This document shows, one piece after another, positions 43,316 to 52,538 of a stretch of DNA of 64,000 nucleotides. Within the stretch, counting starts at the first letter, position 1, and every line of letters starts with the position of its first letter. The DNA comes from Bacillota bacterium (GTDB taxonomy: Bacteria; Bacillota; Clostridia; Lachnospirales; Lachnospiraceae), in the NCBI GenBank assembly GCA_023663285.1, contig JAMPHT010000006.1, positions 29,149 to 93,148 on the forward strand, read 5' to 3'. A program made the translations under genes and the position numbers. Under the pieces are notes generated by a model. The model worked only from the letters and a program-made list of their open reading frames with translations. It made no database searches and was not told the DNA's origin.

Positions 43316-45670
43316 ATGAAATCTTCCAAGGAAAAGGAAAAGAAAATAAAAAAGCCCATGAGCCTGAAGAAAAAGGTAGTGCTTGGCCTTCTGTGTCTGG
43401 TGGTGGTGCTGGTGGCGATTTATCTGCTGTATTACTTCATCCATTACACCTGGTATAGCGATTATAAAGCATATCTTTCCGGCTATGAGTACGAGACAGG
43501 CAGCCCCTTTGCGCCGAAGCAGGAGGCGGACAGCGACGTGCCGGGCTTTGTGCTGGTGGACGAGAACGAGTACCTGAAGCTCTACACCGATACGGCAACA
43601 GCCAATGTGGCTGTGTATGACAAGCGGGACGGCAGCGTCACCTATGCGAATCCCCTGAATGCGGATGAGGACAGCATTGCCAATAAGGCTAATGTCAACT
43701 ATTTGAAATCCCAGTTCATCCTGCAGTATTACAATGCGGATGTAAAATCCAGTAACCTGGATTCCTACAGCCAGTCGGTGGCAAAGGGACAGTTCTCTGC
43801 GGAGAGTATCGGAAACGGTATCCGTTACATCTATCAGGTGGGCGATTTGACAGAGGGACAGATCCACTTTGATATTCCTCTGGAATACCGTTTAAACGGC
43901 GACAGGCTGGAGGTCTCCGTACCGGTGGACGGCATCGGGGAATACGGCGGCGGATATATCTACCGCATCCAGCTGCTGCGTTATATGGGAGCAGCCCACA
44001 ACACTGAGGAAGGGTACCTGGTGGTGCCAAACGGTTCCGGTTCCCTGATACGATTCAACAACGGCAAGACCTCGGCGGCAAACTATTCACAGTATGTTTT
44101 TGACATTGACCCTATGACGGCAAACTATACCACCACTGAGAATACCTACAGCGCCAAGCTGCCTGTGTTCGGCATCTGCCGGACGGACAGAAGCCTGCTG
44201 GTGACGGTGGAGGATGGGGCCACCACCTCGGTGATCACCGCAGGGGTGTCCGGCAGCTACAACGATTACAATTACGCCTATCCTACCTTTGTATTAAGAA
44301 ACATTGATAATCTGCGGATGTTTGGCAATTCTGCCACAGACGTGTTTGTCATGGAGCCGGATATGTATGACATCAATATGAAGGTGAGCTACAGCTTCCC
44401 CGGTGAAGCCTATCAGGGATATGCAGGGCTGGCTAACTATTACAGGGAACGGCTGATTGCAGAGGGTCAGCTGTCGCCCCTGACAGAAGGGGGAGACATT
44501 CCCTTCTACTACGACGTGATTGCAGGGGTGAAGGAGACCGCCCATTTCCTGGGGGTACAGTATCTCAATACCTTCGTTATGACGGATTTTGAGGACGCGG
44601 AGGCAATGGCAAAGGAGCTGTCAGAGGCAGGCATCACCAACCAGGTGATGAATCTCCAGGGCTGGTTCAACGGCGGGTATTATCATGACGCTGCAGACAA
44701 GGTGAAGGTCATGGGCAAGCTGGGGGGCAAGTCCGGTCTGGAGGATCTGAATCAGACCCTGGCTGACTTGGGCGGCAGGCTGTACGCGGATGTGGCGTTC
44801 CAGCAGGTGACCTTTGCGGACGACGGCTTTAATTACAATGCGGAGAGTTCCCGGTATTACGGGGCAGGCTTTGTGGCTTCTTTCGGCCAGGTGAACCCTA
44901 CCACCTTAAGAAATACTTCCTCTCTGGATTATTCGGAGACCAAATATGATTTGCTTTCGCCCAAATTCCTGCCAAGGTATGTGGGGAAATTTGCGAAGAA
45001 AATACAAAAATTCGACCTTTACGGCGTATCTCTGCGGGATCTGGGCAATGTGCTCACCTCCGACAAGAAGCGGACTCAGATCGTCAACAGGGAAGAGGCG
45101 CTGGATGTGCTTCAGGCGCAGCTTGAGGTACTGGAAGGCACAGGCAAGAAGTTGATGACGAACGGAGCGAACGCATACAGCTTCCCCTACAGCACGGATA
45201 TCATCAACGTGCCCATCGAGTCCAACAAATACCAGATCGTGGACGAGAGCATTCCCTTTTATGAGATGGTGATCCACGGCTGTATCTCTTACTCCACGGA
45301 CCTGCTGAACTATCAGGACGAGGAGGATATGACGGGCGTCGTCCTGAAAATGATAGAGGCGGGTGCGTCTCCTCATTATGTCTTTACCTGGAGTGAGTCC
45401 AGCAGGATGAAGGACACCGGCTTAAACCGCTATTATGCCACCACCTTTGATGTGTGGAAGGGGGAGGCGGCAGACATCTACAGCCGGGTGAACGAGGCGC
45501 TGAAATATGTGTCCGACGCCAGGATCACAGGCCACGAGATCCTGGAGAACGGGGTCAGAAAAGTCACTTACGACAACGGTGTGATCCTCTATATCAACTA
45601 CGACGACGAGGCTTTAGAAACGGACGGCATGGAGATACCTGCAATGTCCTACAGAATGGAGGGGATGTAA
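43316..45670 (+). CDS. DUF5696-like membrane-anchored extracellular protein
   Basis: Protein of 784 residues with a basic N-terminus, one membrane helix (about 22-45) and a large extracellular part. The N-terminal half is beta-rich (LKLYTDTATANVAVYDKRDG, YLVVPNGSGSLIRFNNG). The C-terminal half, from about 400, reads like a TIM-barrel glycosidase fold (GITNQVMNLQGWFNGGYY, GRLYADVAFQQVTF, NGANAYSFPYSTDI). I associate it with DUF5696, which regularly sits next to CUT1 transporters in Firmicutes. Catalytic residues cannot be assigned. Its last base directly abuts the next permease start. A glycan-processing role is inference. Confidence 0.75.
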   Translation: MKSSKEKEKKIKKPMSLKKKVVLGLLCLVVVLVAIYLLYYFIHYTWYSDYKAYLSGYEYETGSPFAPKQEADSDVPGFVLVDENEYLKLYTDTATANVAVYDKRDGSVTYANPLNADEDSIANKANVNYLKSQFILQYYNADVKSSNLDSYSQSVAKGQFSAESIGNGIRYIYQVGDLTEGQIHFDIPLEYRLNGDRLEVSVPVDGIGEYGGGYIYRIQLLRYMGAAHNTEEGYLVVPNGSGSLIRFNNGKTSAANYSQYVFDIDPMTANYTTTENTYSAKLPVFGICRTDRSLLVTVEDGATTSVITAGVSGSYNDYNYAYPTFVLRNIDNLRMFGNSATDVFVMEPDMYDINMKVSYSFPGEAYQGYAGLANYYRERLIAEGQLSPLTEGGDIPFYYDVIAGVKETAHFLGVQYLNTFVMTDFEDAEAMAKELSEAGITNQVMNLQGWFNGGYYHDAADKVKVMGKLGGKSGLEDLNQTLADLGGRLYADVAFQQVTFADDGFNYNAESSRYYGAGFVASFGQVNPTTLRNTSSLDYSETKYDLLSPKFLPRYVGKFAKKIQKFDLYGVSLRDLGNVLTSDKKRTQIVNREEALDVLQAQLEVLEGTGKKLMTNGANAYSFPYSTDIINVPIESNKYQIVDESIPFYEMVIHGCISYSTDLLNYQDEEDMTGVVLKMIEAGASPHYVFTWSESSRMKDTGLNRYYATTFDVWKGEAADIYSRVNEALKYVSDARITGHEILENGVRKVTYDNGVILYINYDDEALETDGMEIPAMSYRMEGM

Positions 45671-46594
45671 ATGAAAAAAAAGAAAAAAATGACTCTTCTC
45701 CAAAAGCGCAGCATGACGGGTTGGCTGTTCATCCTGCCCTGGCTGGTGGGCTTCCTGGTATTCTATGTGAGAAGTCTGTTTATGACGGGACAGTTCGCTT
45801 TCAGCACCATGACAATAGACGCCATCAACGGAGGCTATACCCTGGAATTTGCGGGGATCGAGAATTTCCGCTATGCCTTTATGGTCCATCCTTCTTTTAA
45901 GCAGGAGTTGACCACCTCCGTGATGAATATGCTGATCGACGTTCCTCTGATTACCTTTTTCAGTCTGTTCATGGCAATGCTGTTAAATAAGAAATTTCCC
46001 GGAAGGACCCTGGTGAGGGCGATCTTCTTCCTGCCCATCATCCTGAATTCCGGGGCCATCACGGCGGCTCTGAATTTAAGCCAGCAGATGATGAACGGCG
46101 GTATTTCCACCCAGGCGGCGGACGCGGCTGCGACGGCAGGCTCCACACTTGCCTTTGATGTGGATTACCTTATCAGTATGTTTATGAACCTGGGGCTGCC
46201 TGCTTCCATTCTGGACTATATCGTTCAGGCGGTGGCGCGGATCAATGACATTATTTCCGCCAGCGGCGTACAGATCATTATCTTTATTGCAGCCCTTCAG
46301 TCCATTCCCGGTTCCATGTACGAGGTGGCGAAGATCGAGGGCGCAACGGGGTATGAGACTTTCTGGAAGGTGACATTCCCCATGGTGATGCCCCACATCA
46401 TCACCAACGTGGTATACACCATTGTGGACAGCTTTACGGAGAGCGGTGTAGTGAACCTGGCTTATGAGACTACCCTGGAAAAGTTCAATTACGGCTTAGG
46501 CTCGGTATTCAGCCTGGTGTCCACCATCGTCACCTGTGTGATACTTGTGGTGGTATGCGGCTTTATCCAGAAGCGTGCGTTCTATTATAACTAG
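45671..46594 (+). CDS. CUT1 sugar ABC permease, first of second pair
   Basis: Permease of 307 residues with six helices, including the N-terminal family motif GWLFILPWLVGFLVFYV, a long insert at about 125-165 typical of the MalF/UgpA-like group, and the EAA loop YEVAKIEGATGYETFWKVTFP. It starts on the base after the DUF5696 stop, so translation is coupled. With 46612-47604 and the binding protein at 49674 it forms the second CUT1 importer in the locus. Confidence 0.92.
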   Translation: MKKKKKMTLLQKRSMTGWLFILPWLVGFLVFYVRSLFMTGQFAFSTMTIDAINGGYTLEFAGIENFRYAFMVHPSFKQELTTSVMNMLIDVPLITFFSLFMAMLLNKKFPGRTLVRAIFFLPIILNSGAITAALNLSQQMMNGGISTQAADAAATAGSTLAFDVDYLISMFMNLGLPASILDYIVQAVARINDIISASGVQIIIFIAALQSIPGSMYEVAKIEGATGYETFWKVTFPMVMPHIITNVVYTIVDSFTESGVVNLAYETTLEKFNYGLGSVFSLVSTIVTCVILVVVCGFIQKRAFYYN

Positions 46595-46611
46595 GGAAGG
46601 AGGAGAAGAAA

Positions 46612-47604
46612 ATGCAAAAGGCAATGACGCAAAATAATTTTTTGAGAAAGCTGAAGGCTTCCGCACAGGATCCGGATCAGCGGAAGAGCCTGGGGAACGA
46701 CATCAAGAAGATCGCTCTGGCGATTTTAAAGGCCGCCATTCTTATAGGCGTAGGCTATGTGATCCTTTCCCCGGTGATAGGAATGGTCGTGAATTCTTTC
46801 TCCTCAGACACGGATGCGGTGGATCCCATGGTGTTCGTTCTGCCTAAGAATCCCACCCTGTCCAGATATTCCCTGGCGGCGCTGAGGATGGATTATCTTC
46901 CCACCATGGCAAAGGATCTGGTCTATACTCTGACCCTGACCCTGCTGCAGCTTCTGGTCTGCTCCATGGTAGGGTATGGCTTTGCCAGATTTGACTTCCC
47001 GCTCAAGAAGCTTCTGTTCGGCTGCGTGGTGGTGATGATCGTCATTCCCTCCCACACCATCATGCTTCCCCTGTACCTGTCCTTCAGGGAGTTCAATCCC
47101 TTAGGACTGGTAAAGCTGATAACGGGCTCCACCATAAACCTGATGGGCACGCCGATCCCTATGTACATCATGACCCTTTTAGGCTGCGGCGTCCGATCCG
47201 GACTGTATATCTACATTTTTAACCAGTTCTTTCGAGGACTGCCGAAAGAGATCGAAGAGGCGGCGTTAGTGGACGGCGCGGGGGTATGGTACACCTACTT
47301 CAAGATCATGTTAAGAAACGCAATGCCCTCTGTCATCACGGTGGCGGTATTCTCCATCGTGTGGCAGTTCAACGATACTTTTTATGCAAAGTTATTTCTG
47401 ATCAGTGAAGATATCGTGATCAGTAAAAAGATATCTACCTTACAGGCAGTGATTGCCAACCAGGACAAGATTTTGTCGGTGACTCTCCAGGAGCTGTATC
47501 TGGACGCCGGTATCATCCTGGTATTGCTGCCCATCATACTGATCTATATTTTCCTGCAGAAATACTTTATAGAGGGTGTGGAGAGAAGCGGTATCGTAGG
47601 ATAA
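46612..47604 (+). CDS. CUT1 sugar ABC permease, second of second pair
   Basis: Permease of 330 residues of the MalG/LplC type, with an N-terminal cytoplasmic section of about 40 residues and six helices; the EAA loop reads IEEAALVDGAGVWYTYFKIML. GGAAGGAGGAG precedes the ATG. It is 17 bases downstream of its partner permease. Substrate inferred as manno- or glucomanno-oligosaccharide from neighbours. Confidence 0.92.
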   Translation: MQKAMTQNNFLRKLKASAQDPDQRKSLGNDIKKIALAILKAAILIGVGYVILSPVIGMVVNSFSSDTDAVDPMVFVLPKNPTLSRYSLAALRMDYLPTMAKDLVYTLTLTLLQLLVCSMVGYGFARFDFPLKKLLFGCVVVMIVIPSHTIMLPLYLSFREFNPLGLVKLITGSTINLMGTPIPMYIMTLLGCGVRSGLYIYIFNQFFRGLPKEIEEAALVDGAGVWYTYFKIMLRNAMPSVITVAVFSIVWQFNDTFYAKLFLISEDIVISKKISTLQAVIANQDKILSVTLQELYLDAGIILVLLPIILIYIFLQKYFIEGVERSGIVG

Positions 47605-47658
47605 CGGCTCTTTGCAAAACCCATCAACTTTTAACAACGAAAAAGGAGGATGAAAAAG

Positions 47659-49587
47659 TTGAAGAAAAAATTTTTGGCCTGCCTTCTGGCGGGCGCCATG
47701 GCACTGTCCATGGCAGCGTGCGGCGATGACAGCCAGCAGTCTTCAGACTCTACTCTTACAGAGGACGTGACCACGCCTTCTGAGAGCGAGCCTGAGAGTA
47801 CGCCTGAACCCACACCGGAACCTGTGGCGGAGGACGCAAGCATTGACTTTGAGGATGGGAACATGGGCTTTGTGTCCGTATATTCCCAGCCTGCGGACGC
47901 AGCTGACGTGGAGCTGTCCATAGCGGATTTCGGCGGCAGCAAAGCCCTGCAGGTAAAGAACCTGACAGGCAAGGTGCCCTATGTAGCCATTGACGCAACC
48001 AGCCTGCTGGGGGCGGATGTGGCAAAGGTAGCCAGCATCGAGCTGAATGTGGGGGTGTCCTATGAGGATGGCAGCTTCAATGCCTGCTCCGGTGCGCTGA
48101 TTGCATGGAGCGGCGCGGATTTGACAGAAAGCAGGGATAACTGGTCTGTTTATCTTGAAAAGTCAAATCCTAAAAAACAGACCGCGACCTTGTCCGCAGG
48201 GGAGGAGTTCGTTGCAGACGCAGGCAATATGCTGGTGGTGCAGTTAAAGACTGACAACGGTGTGGACGCAGGCGCGGGCAACGCAACCATGTACATCGAC
48301 GACATCCGTTTTCTGGATGCTTCCGGCAATCTGCTGACGGCAGACAGCTCTGCGACTTTCGTGGCAAACGCTATGTTTGAGAGCAGCGGTCCTGATTATG
48401 TGAATCTGGCATACATTGCGAATCCTGTGAATTTTGACGGCTTTGCCTGCACCGGCGGCGGCTGGGCGCAGAACGGCTTTGAGGTACCACAGACATTCCT
48501 GGATGCGCTGGTGCCCGGCTCTGTCATAGAGATCGAGTACAAGTCTGACTCCGGCAATATGTGGATGCTGATGAACGGGGCTGCGGCGGGCTGGATCCGC
48601 GTAGGCTGCGGACCTATAGACGGTTTGGACGGGGAGCATCCCGAAAAGGATACCTCTGCTTACTACAACAGCGGCAGGACCAAGTGCCAGATCACCTTTG
48701 AGCAGCTGGCGGCGTGGTATACCGATGATGTATCCACATGGGGGACCAGTATGCAGTGCGAGTCTGATTCCGATTGGGAAGTATTCTCCGTGAAGGTAGG
48801 ACAGGCGTCTCCTTACTACGCGCCTCTGGGCAGTGAGGCAGTAGAGTTCTCCGGCTTTGCCTGCAGTGGCGACGGCTGGGCACAGAACGGCTTTGATATG
48901 CCCCAGGAGATTCTGGACGCACTTGTACCCGGTTCTGTGGTAGAGATCAGCTATACTTCTGAGAACGACGATATGTGGCTCGTAATGCCCGGCTGCGCAA
49001 AGGGCTGGAAGAGAGTGGGCCACAATGAAGGCACCGACGAAGGAGAGGGCTATGCGACCTGCGACGGCAGCAAGTGCTATGTTCCTTACGAGATGCTGGA
49101 GGCAGTGTGCGGCGGCGACGTATCCACTTTCGGAACTACCATGCAGTGTGAGGCTTCCGGCGCATGGGAGGTGTATTCTGTAAAGGTGGGTCCTGCTAAG
49201 GAATTCAAGATGATGAGAGACCCTGTAGAGTTCTCCGGCTTTGCCTGCAGCGGCGACGGCTGGGCACAGAACGGCTTCGATATGCCTCAGGAGATCCTGG
49301 ACGCACTTGTACCCGGTTCTGTAGTGGAGATCGCTTATACCTCTGAGAATGACGATATGTGGCTTGTAATGCCCGGCTGTGCAAAGGGTTGGAAGAGAGT
49401 AGGCCACAATGAGGGAACCGATGAAGGAGAGGGCTACGCATCCTGTAACGGAAGCGTCTGCCAGGTGCCTTATGAGATGCTGGAGGCAGTGTGCGGCGGC
49501 GACGTATCCACTTTCGGAACTACCATGCAGTGTGAGGCTTCCGGCGCATGGGAGGTATACAGCGTAAGCGTAGGTATGGCGCAGTAA
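47659..49587 (+). CDS. Lipoprotein with three CBM-like repeats
   Basis: I start at TTG 47659, because GGAGG at 47645-47649 abuts the alternative ATG at 47650 but is correctly spaced for the TTG. About 642 residues: signal peptide with lipobox MAAC, a Ser/Pro/Glu-rich linker, an N-terminal CBM-like beta domain (about 60-220), then three repeats of about 120 residues at about 254-376, 394-512 and 522-640. Each begins with a GFAC and WAQNGF motif and contains LDALVPGSVVEI. Repeats 2 and 3 are near-identical in DNA, offset 384 bases. No enzyme motif is seen; likely a surface glycan-binding protein serving the transporters. Confidence 0.82.
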   Translation: MKKKFLACLLAGAMALSMAACGDDSQQSSDSTLTEDVTTPSESEPESTPEPTPEPVAEDASIDFEDGNMGFVSVYSQPADAADVELSIADFGGSKALQVKNLTGKVPYVAIDATSLLGADVAKVASIELNVGVSYEDGSFNACSGALIAWSGADLTESRDNWSVYLEKSNPKKQTATLSAGEEFVADAGNMLVVQLKTDNGVDAGAGNATMYIDDIRFLDASGNLLTADSSATFVANAMFESSGPDYVNLAYIANPVNFDGFACTGGGWAQNGFEVPQTFLDALVPGSVIEIEYKSDSGNMWMLMNGAAAGWIRVGCGPIDGLDGEHPEKDTSAYYNSGRTKCQITFEQLAAWYTDDVSTWGTSMQCESDSDWEVFSVKVGQASPYYAPLGSEAVEFSGFACSGDGWAQNGFDMPQEILDALVPGSVVEISYTSENDDMWLVMPGCAKGWKRVGHNEGTDEGEGYATCDGSKCYVPYEMLEAVCGGDVSTFGTTMQCEASGAWEVYSVKVGPAKEFKMMRDPVEFSGFACSGDGWAQNGFDMPQEILDALVPGSVVEIAYTSENDDMWLVMPGCAKGWKRVGHNEGTDEGEGYASCNGSVCQVPYEMLEAVCGGDVSTFGTTMQCEASGAWEVYSVSVGMAQ

Positions 49588-49608
49588 GGTTTCTGTTGCA
49601 AAGGGATC

Positions 49609-49648
49609 ATGCAGACCGGCCAGGCTTTCCGGTGAAGCCGGTCTGCAT
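49609..49648 (+). promoter_or_regulatory. Intercistronic hairpin before binding-protein gene
   Basis: Perfect 12-bp arms ATGCAGACCGGC (49609-49620) and GCCGGTCTGCAT (49637-49648), no T-run, followed by AAAGGAGG of the next gene. Likely an mRNA processing or stabilising structure that boosts binding-protein expression relative to the permeases. Confidence 0.65.
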
Positions 49649-49673
49649 CAAATAAAGGAGGAAATATTCTAAC

Positions 49674-51278
49674 ATGAAAAATATGAAAAAATTTATGGCA
49701 CTGGGCCTTGCCACAGCCATGACTCTGTCCATGGCAGCCTGTGGAAACGGCGGCAGCGGCGACAGCCAGAGCGGCAGTCAGGGCAATTCCGGCAACCAGG
49801 GGAATCAGGGTGATTCCGGCAATCAGGGCGCTTCCGTGGATACGGACAAGGTTTTTGGCCCCGGCGACGGACACATTGAGATCGGTTCCTGGTGGGTGCA
49901 GTACTATGACAGTGCAAACTATGCCGACGGCGATATGAATGTGAATCCCGACTGGGTATCCGCTCAGGATGCCGAGGGGGATGATGAGGAGACTGCAAAG
50001 CAGAAGGCAATCAACCGGAATGTGGCTCAGTTGAAGTGGGACAATGTAAAGACGATCGAAGAAAAATACGGTGTGAAATTCACCTGGGAGAACCTGACCT
50101 ATGAAGGGACCCAGGATTCCATCAACACCTCCATCATTGCGGGCAGCCCCGACTGTGAAGTGTATCTGGTGGAATCCAGCATGGCGATCCCTGCACAGAT
50201 GAACGGTCTGGCAGTTGACTTAAAGACCATTCTGCCTGCGGATGACGATCTGTTTACCGACCAGTCCAACATGGGATATCTGGATATGGGAGACGGGAAG
50301 GCCTGTGTTCTGTACCAGAAATCCGGACAGAATAACGTAGAAGGTACTTATCCTCTGGGCTTCAATATGCAGCTTCTGGAGGAGAACAACCTGGAAGACC
50401 CCAGAGACCTTTGGGAGAGGGGCGAGTGGACCTGGGATAAGTTCATCGAGTACTGCCAGGTGCTGACCCAGGATACCGACGGCGACGGTCAGGTGGATCA
50501 GTACGGTTACTGCGGCTACGAGCAGGAAACCTTTGAACAGCTGCTGATGTCCAACGGCGCAAGCATTGCTTCCACCACCACGGAGTCACTGTCCTCTGCG
50601 GCTACCGGCGAGGCTCTGCAGATGCTGTACGATATGTATAATACCTACAAGTCCACAGACGGATACAGTATTTGCTATCCCTATGATTTTGATACAACTA
50701 CCAACTCTGATACCATGAGAATTCAGTACTGCCAGGGTAATGTTGGTTTCTTCCCCATTGCGGTATGGATTGCAAACGGACAGAACAACTATTCCCCCAG
50801 CACGGCAGATAATGATTACAGTGCAAAGAACCTGACTTTTGATACCGCTTATGTGCGCTGGCCTGTGGGCTACTCCGGGAACAAGGATACCAACCCCGGC
50901 AAGAACGCCGCATCCGGCACCAGCTATTTCATCATTGCAGCCGGCAGCCAGAATCCCGGCACTGCATATTATGTGCTGTCTGATTTCTTTAACTGGTATC
51001 ATGACGATATCAACGTGCGTGACGACAAGGCTACCCTGAACTGGTGGTACACAGAGAATGCTTATGAGCCGGAGCTGCAGACCGAGAACTACGAAGTTAT
51101 GTTTGACTGCGGATCTCACTCAACCGTTGATTTCTGGAATGCTCTGGGAGTGGATTACAGCACAGATACCATGAATGGTATAGAAGCTCTGATCAGCGGT
51201 ACTATGACACCTGCACAGTTCCAGGAGACATTCAAGCAGAGAGTGCAGGATGCACTGGATTCCACATACGGCAACTAA
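49674..51278 (+). CDS. CUT1 solute-binding lipoprotein
   Basis: Binding protein of 534 residues for the second transporter: signal peptide with lipobox MAAC, a Gly/Ser/Asn/Gln-rich linker (about 25-60), and an LplA-like fold with GHIEIGSWWVQYYD, IIAGSPDCEVYLVES and a C-terminal EALISGTMTPAQFQETF. An EF-hand-like loop DTDGDGQVDQYGY at about 265 probably binds calcium, as in related binding proteins. AAAGGAGG precedes the ATG by 12 bases. Ligand inferred as beta-mannan oligosaccharides. Confidence 0.92.
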   Translation: MKNMKKFMALGLATAMTLSMAACGNGGSGDSQSGSQGNSGNQGNQGDSGNQGASVDTDKVFGPGDGHIEIGSWWVQYYDSANYADGDMNVNPDWVSAQDAEGDDEETAKQKAINRNVAQLKWDNVKTIEEKYGVKFTWENLTYEGTQDSINTSIIAGSPDCEVYLVESSMAIPAQMNGLAVDLKTILPADDDLFTDQSNMGYLDMGDGKACVLYQKSGQNNVEGTYPLGFNMQLLEENNLEDPRDLWERGEWTWDKFIEYCQVLTQDTDGDGQVDQYGYCGYEQETFEQLLMSNGASIASTTTESLSSAATGEALQMLYDMYNTYKSTDGYSICYPYDFDTTTNSDTMRIQYCQGNVGFFPIAVWIANGQNNYSPSTADNDYSAKNLTFDTAYVRWPVGYSGNKDTNPGKNAASGTSYFIIAAGSQNPGTAYYVLSDFFNWYHDDINVRDDKATLNWWYTENAYEPELQTENYEVMFDCGSHSTVDFWNALGVDYSTDTMNGIEALISGTMTPAQFQETFKQRVQDALDSTYGN

Positions 51279-51288
51279 GCTTAAGCTT

Positions 51289-51318
51289 TTGTACACTGCA
51301 GAAAGGCATGGTTATAAT
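51289..51318 (+). promoter_or_regulatory. Promoter-like sequence abutting GH130_2 start
   Basis: TTGTAC (51289-51294), 18 bases, TATAAT (51313-51318). The ATG of the next gene is only 5 bases past the -10 box and has no ribosome site, so a transcript from here would be leaderless. Could also be chance within the operon. Confidence 0.4.
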
Positions 51319-51323
51319 AGAAT

Positions 51324-52346
51324 ATGAGCAATATAAAGATGATATCCCCTGCGGTGCCCAATGTGCCCTGGCAGGAAAGGCCCGAAGGGCTTAAAGGAGC
51401 GCCGGTCTGGAGATATACGGAGAATCCCATTATCGGCAGGAATCCCCTGGAGGGTGTGGCACGTATCTTCAACAGCGCGGTGATGCCCTATGAGGGAAAG
51501 TTTATCGGCGTGTTCAGGGGAGAGCAGACCAATGGTATTCCCTATATTTATCTGGGGAGAAGCGAGGATGCTATCCACTGGGAGTTCGATAAGGAAAAGA
51601 TCCCTTTTGTGGACGAGGCAGGAAAGCCCTTTATGCCCATTTATGCTTATGATCCCAGGCTGGTAAAGGTGGAGGACACCTATTATATCATCTGGTGTCA
51701 GGACTTTTACGGAGCGTCTATCGGTATGGCAAGGACCACGGATTTCAAGACCTTTACCAGGCTGGAAAATCCTTTCCTTCCCTTTAACCGCAACGCAGTC
51801 CTGTTTCCCAGAAAGATCCACGGCAACTTTATGCTGCTGAGCCGTCCTTCCGATTCCGGCCATACGCCTTTCGGTGATATCTTTATCAGCGAGAGCCCGG
51901 ATCTGGTATACTGGGGGAAGCACAGACACGTAATGAGCCGGGGCAATGAGTGGTGGGAGTCTCTAAAGATTGGCGGGGGCGCTGCTCCTATCGAGACCAA
52001 TGAGGGCTGGCTGCTGTTTTACCACGGCGTCAGCGGAACCTGCAACGGATATGTATACTCCATCGGAGGCGCTATCCTGGATCTGGAGAATCCATCCAGG
52101 GTTCTGTACCGCTGCGAGAACTTCCTGCTGACTCCCGAAGAGTGGTACGAGGAGAGAGGCTTTGTTCCCAATGTTACCTTCCCCTGCGCCACCATTCATG
52201 ATTCCGAGAGCGGGAAGATCGCCATCTACTACGGCTGCGCAGACAGCTATGTGGGCCTGGCATTTACCACGCTGGAGGAGATCGTTGCCTACATCAAAGA
52301 CAATAGCGTGACCAACGACAACGACAGAGAGATCGGAATGAGATAG
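51324..52346 (+). CDS. GH130_2-type beta-1,4-mannooligosaccharide phosphorylase
   Basis: Cytoplasmic phosphorylase of 340 residues that releases mannose-1-phosphate from the non-reducing end of beta-1,4-manno-oligosaccharides. The N-terminus PNVPWQERPEG, FNSAVMPYEGKFIGVFRGEQ and the proton-donor Asp110 in YAYDPRLVK match the short GH130 group like Ruminococcus albus RaMP2. Arg/His phosphate-binding residues lie in SRPSDSGHTPFGD. Five-bladed propeller fold. No Shine-Dalgarno is visible upstream. It works with the epimerase and GH130_1 enzyme downstream. Confidence 0.9.
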   Translation: MSNIKMISPAVPNVPWQERPEGLKGAPVWRYTENPIIGRNPLEGVARIFNSAVMPYEGKFIGVFRGEQTNGIPYIYLGRSEDAIHWEFDKEKIPFVDEAGKPFMPIYAYDPRLVKVEDTYYIIWCQDFYGASIGMARTTDFKTFTRLENPFLPFNRNAVLFPRKIHGNFMLLSRPSDSGHTPFGDIFISESPDLVYWGKHRHVMSRGNEWWESLKIGGGAAPIETNEGWLLFYHGVSGTCNGYVYSIGGAILDLENPSRVLYRCENFLLTPEEWYEERGFVPNVTFPCATIHDSESGKIAIYYGCADSYVGLAFTTLEEIVAYIKDNSVTNDNDREIGMR

Positions 52347-52362
52347 CTTAAGAAGCTTAAGC

Positions 52363-52458
52363 GGGGCTGTTGTAAATGGATCAAAGGATCAAAATTTGCA
52401 ACGGCCCCTCTTTCAACAATAGAATTCCCGGAGCGAGAATTATATTGTTGAAAGAGGG
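52363..52458 (+). promoter_or_regulatory. Two overlapping hairpins upstream of GH5
   Basis: Hairpin 1 pairs 52363-52377 (GGGGCTGTTGTAAAT) with 52394-52408 using two G-T pairs. Hairpin 2 pairs 52406-52421 (CCCTCTTTCAACAATA) perfectly with 52443-52458. They share 52406-52408, so cannot both be complete. Possible attenuator or processing site; no T-run is present. Confidence 0.5.
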
Positions 52459-52477
52459 CAAGCCGCCGGACTTCGAT

Positions 52478-52525
52478 GGATTGGTTTGTGTCGTCGCTGG
52501 CAGCATGACCGGAGTATGCGGAGAG
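52478..52525 (+). repeat. Partial copy of dispersed intergenic element
   Basis: GGATTGGTTTGTGTCGTCGC followed by TGGCAGCATGACCGGAGTATGCGGAG (in two parts) aligns with the 3' module at 35507-35557 and the end of the 58.6-kb copy. Weaker than the others and overlaps the GH5 leader. Confidence 0.4.
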
Positions 52526-52538
52526 GAGACAACAGGGT

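Noticed and set aside
51279-51290. AAGCTTAAGCTT-like palindrome after the binding-protein gene
   Set aside because: Too short and without T-run or promoter elements of its own; similar words near 52344 are probably chance.
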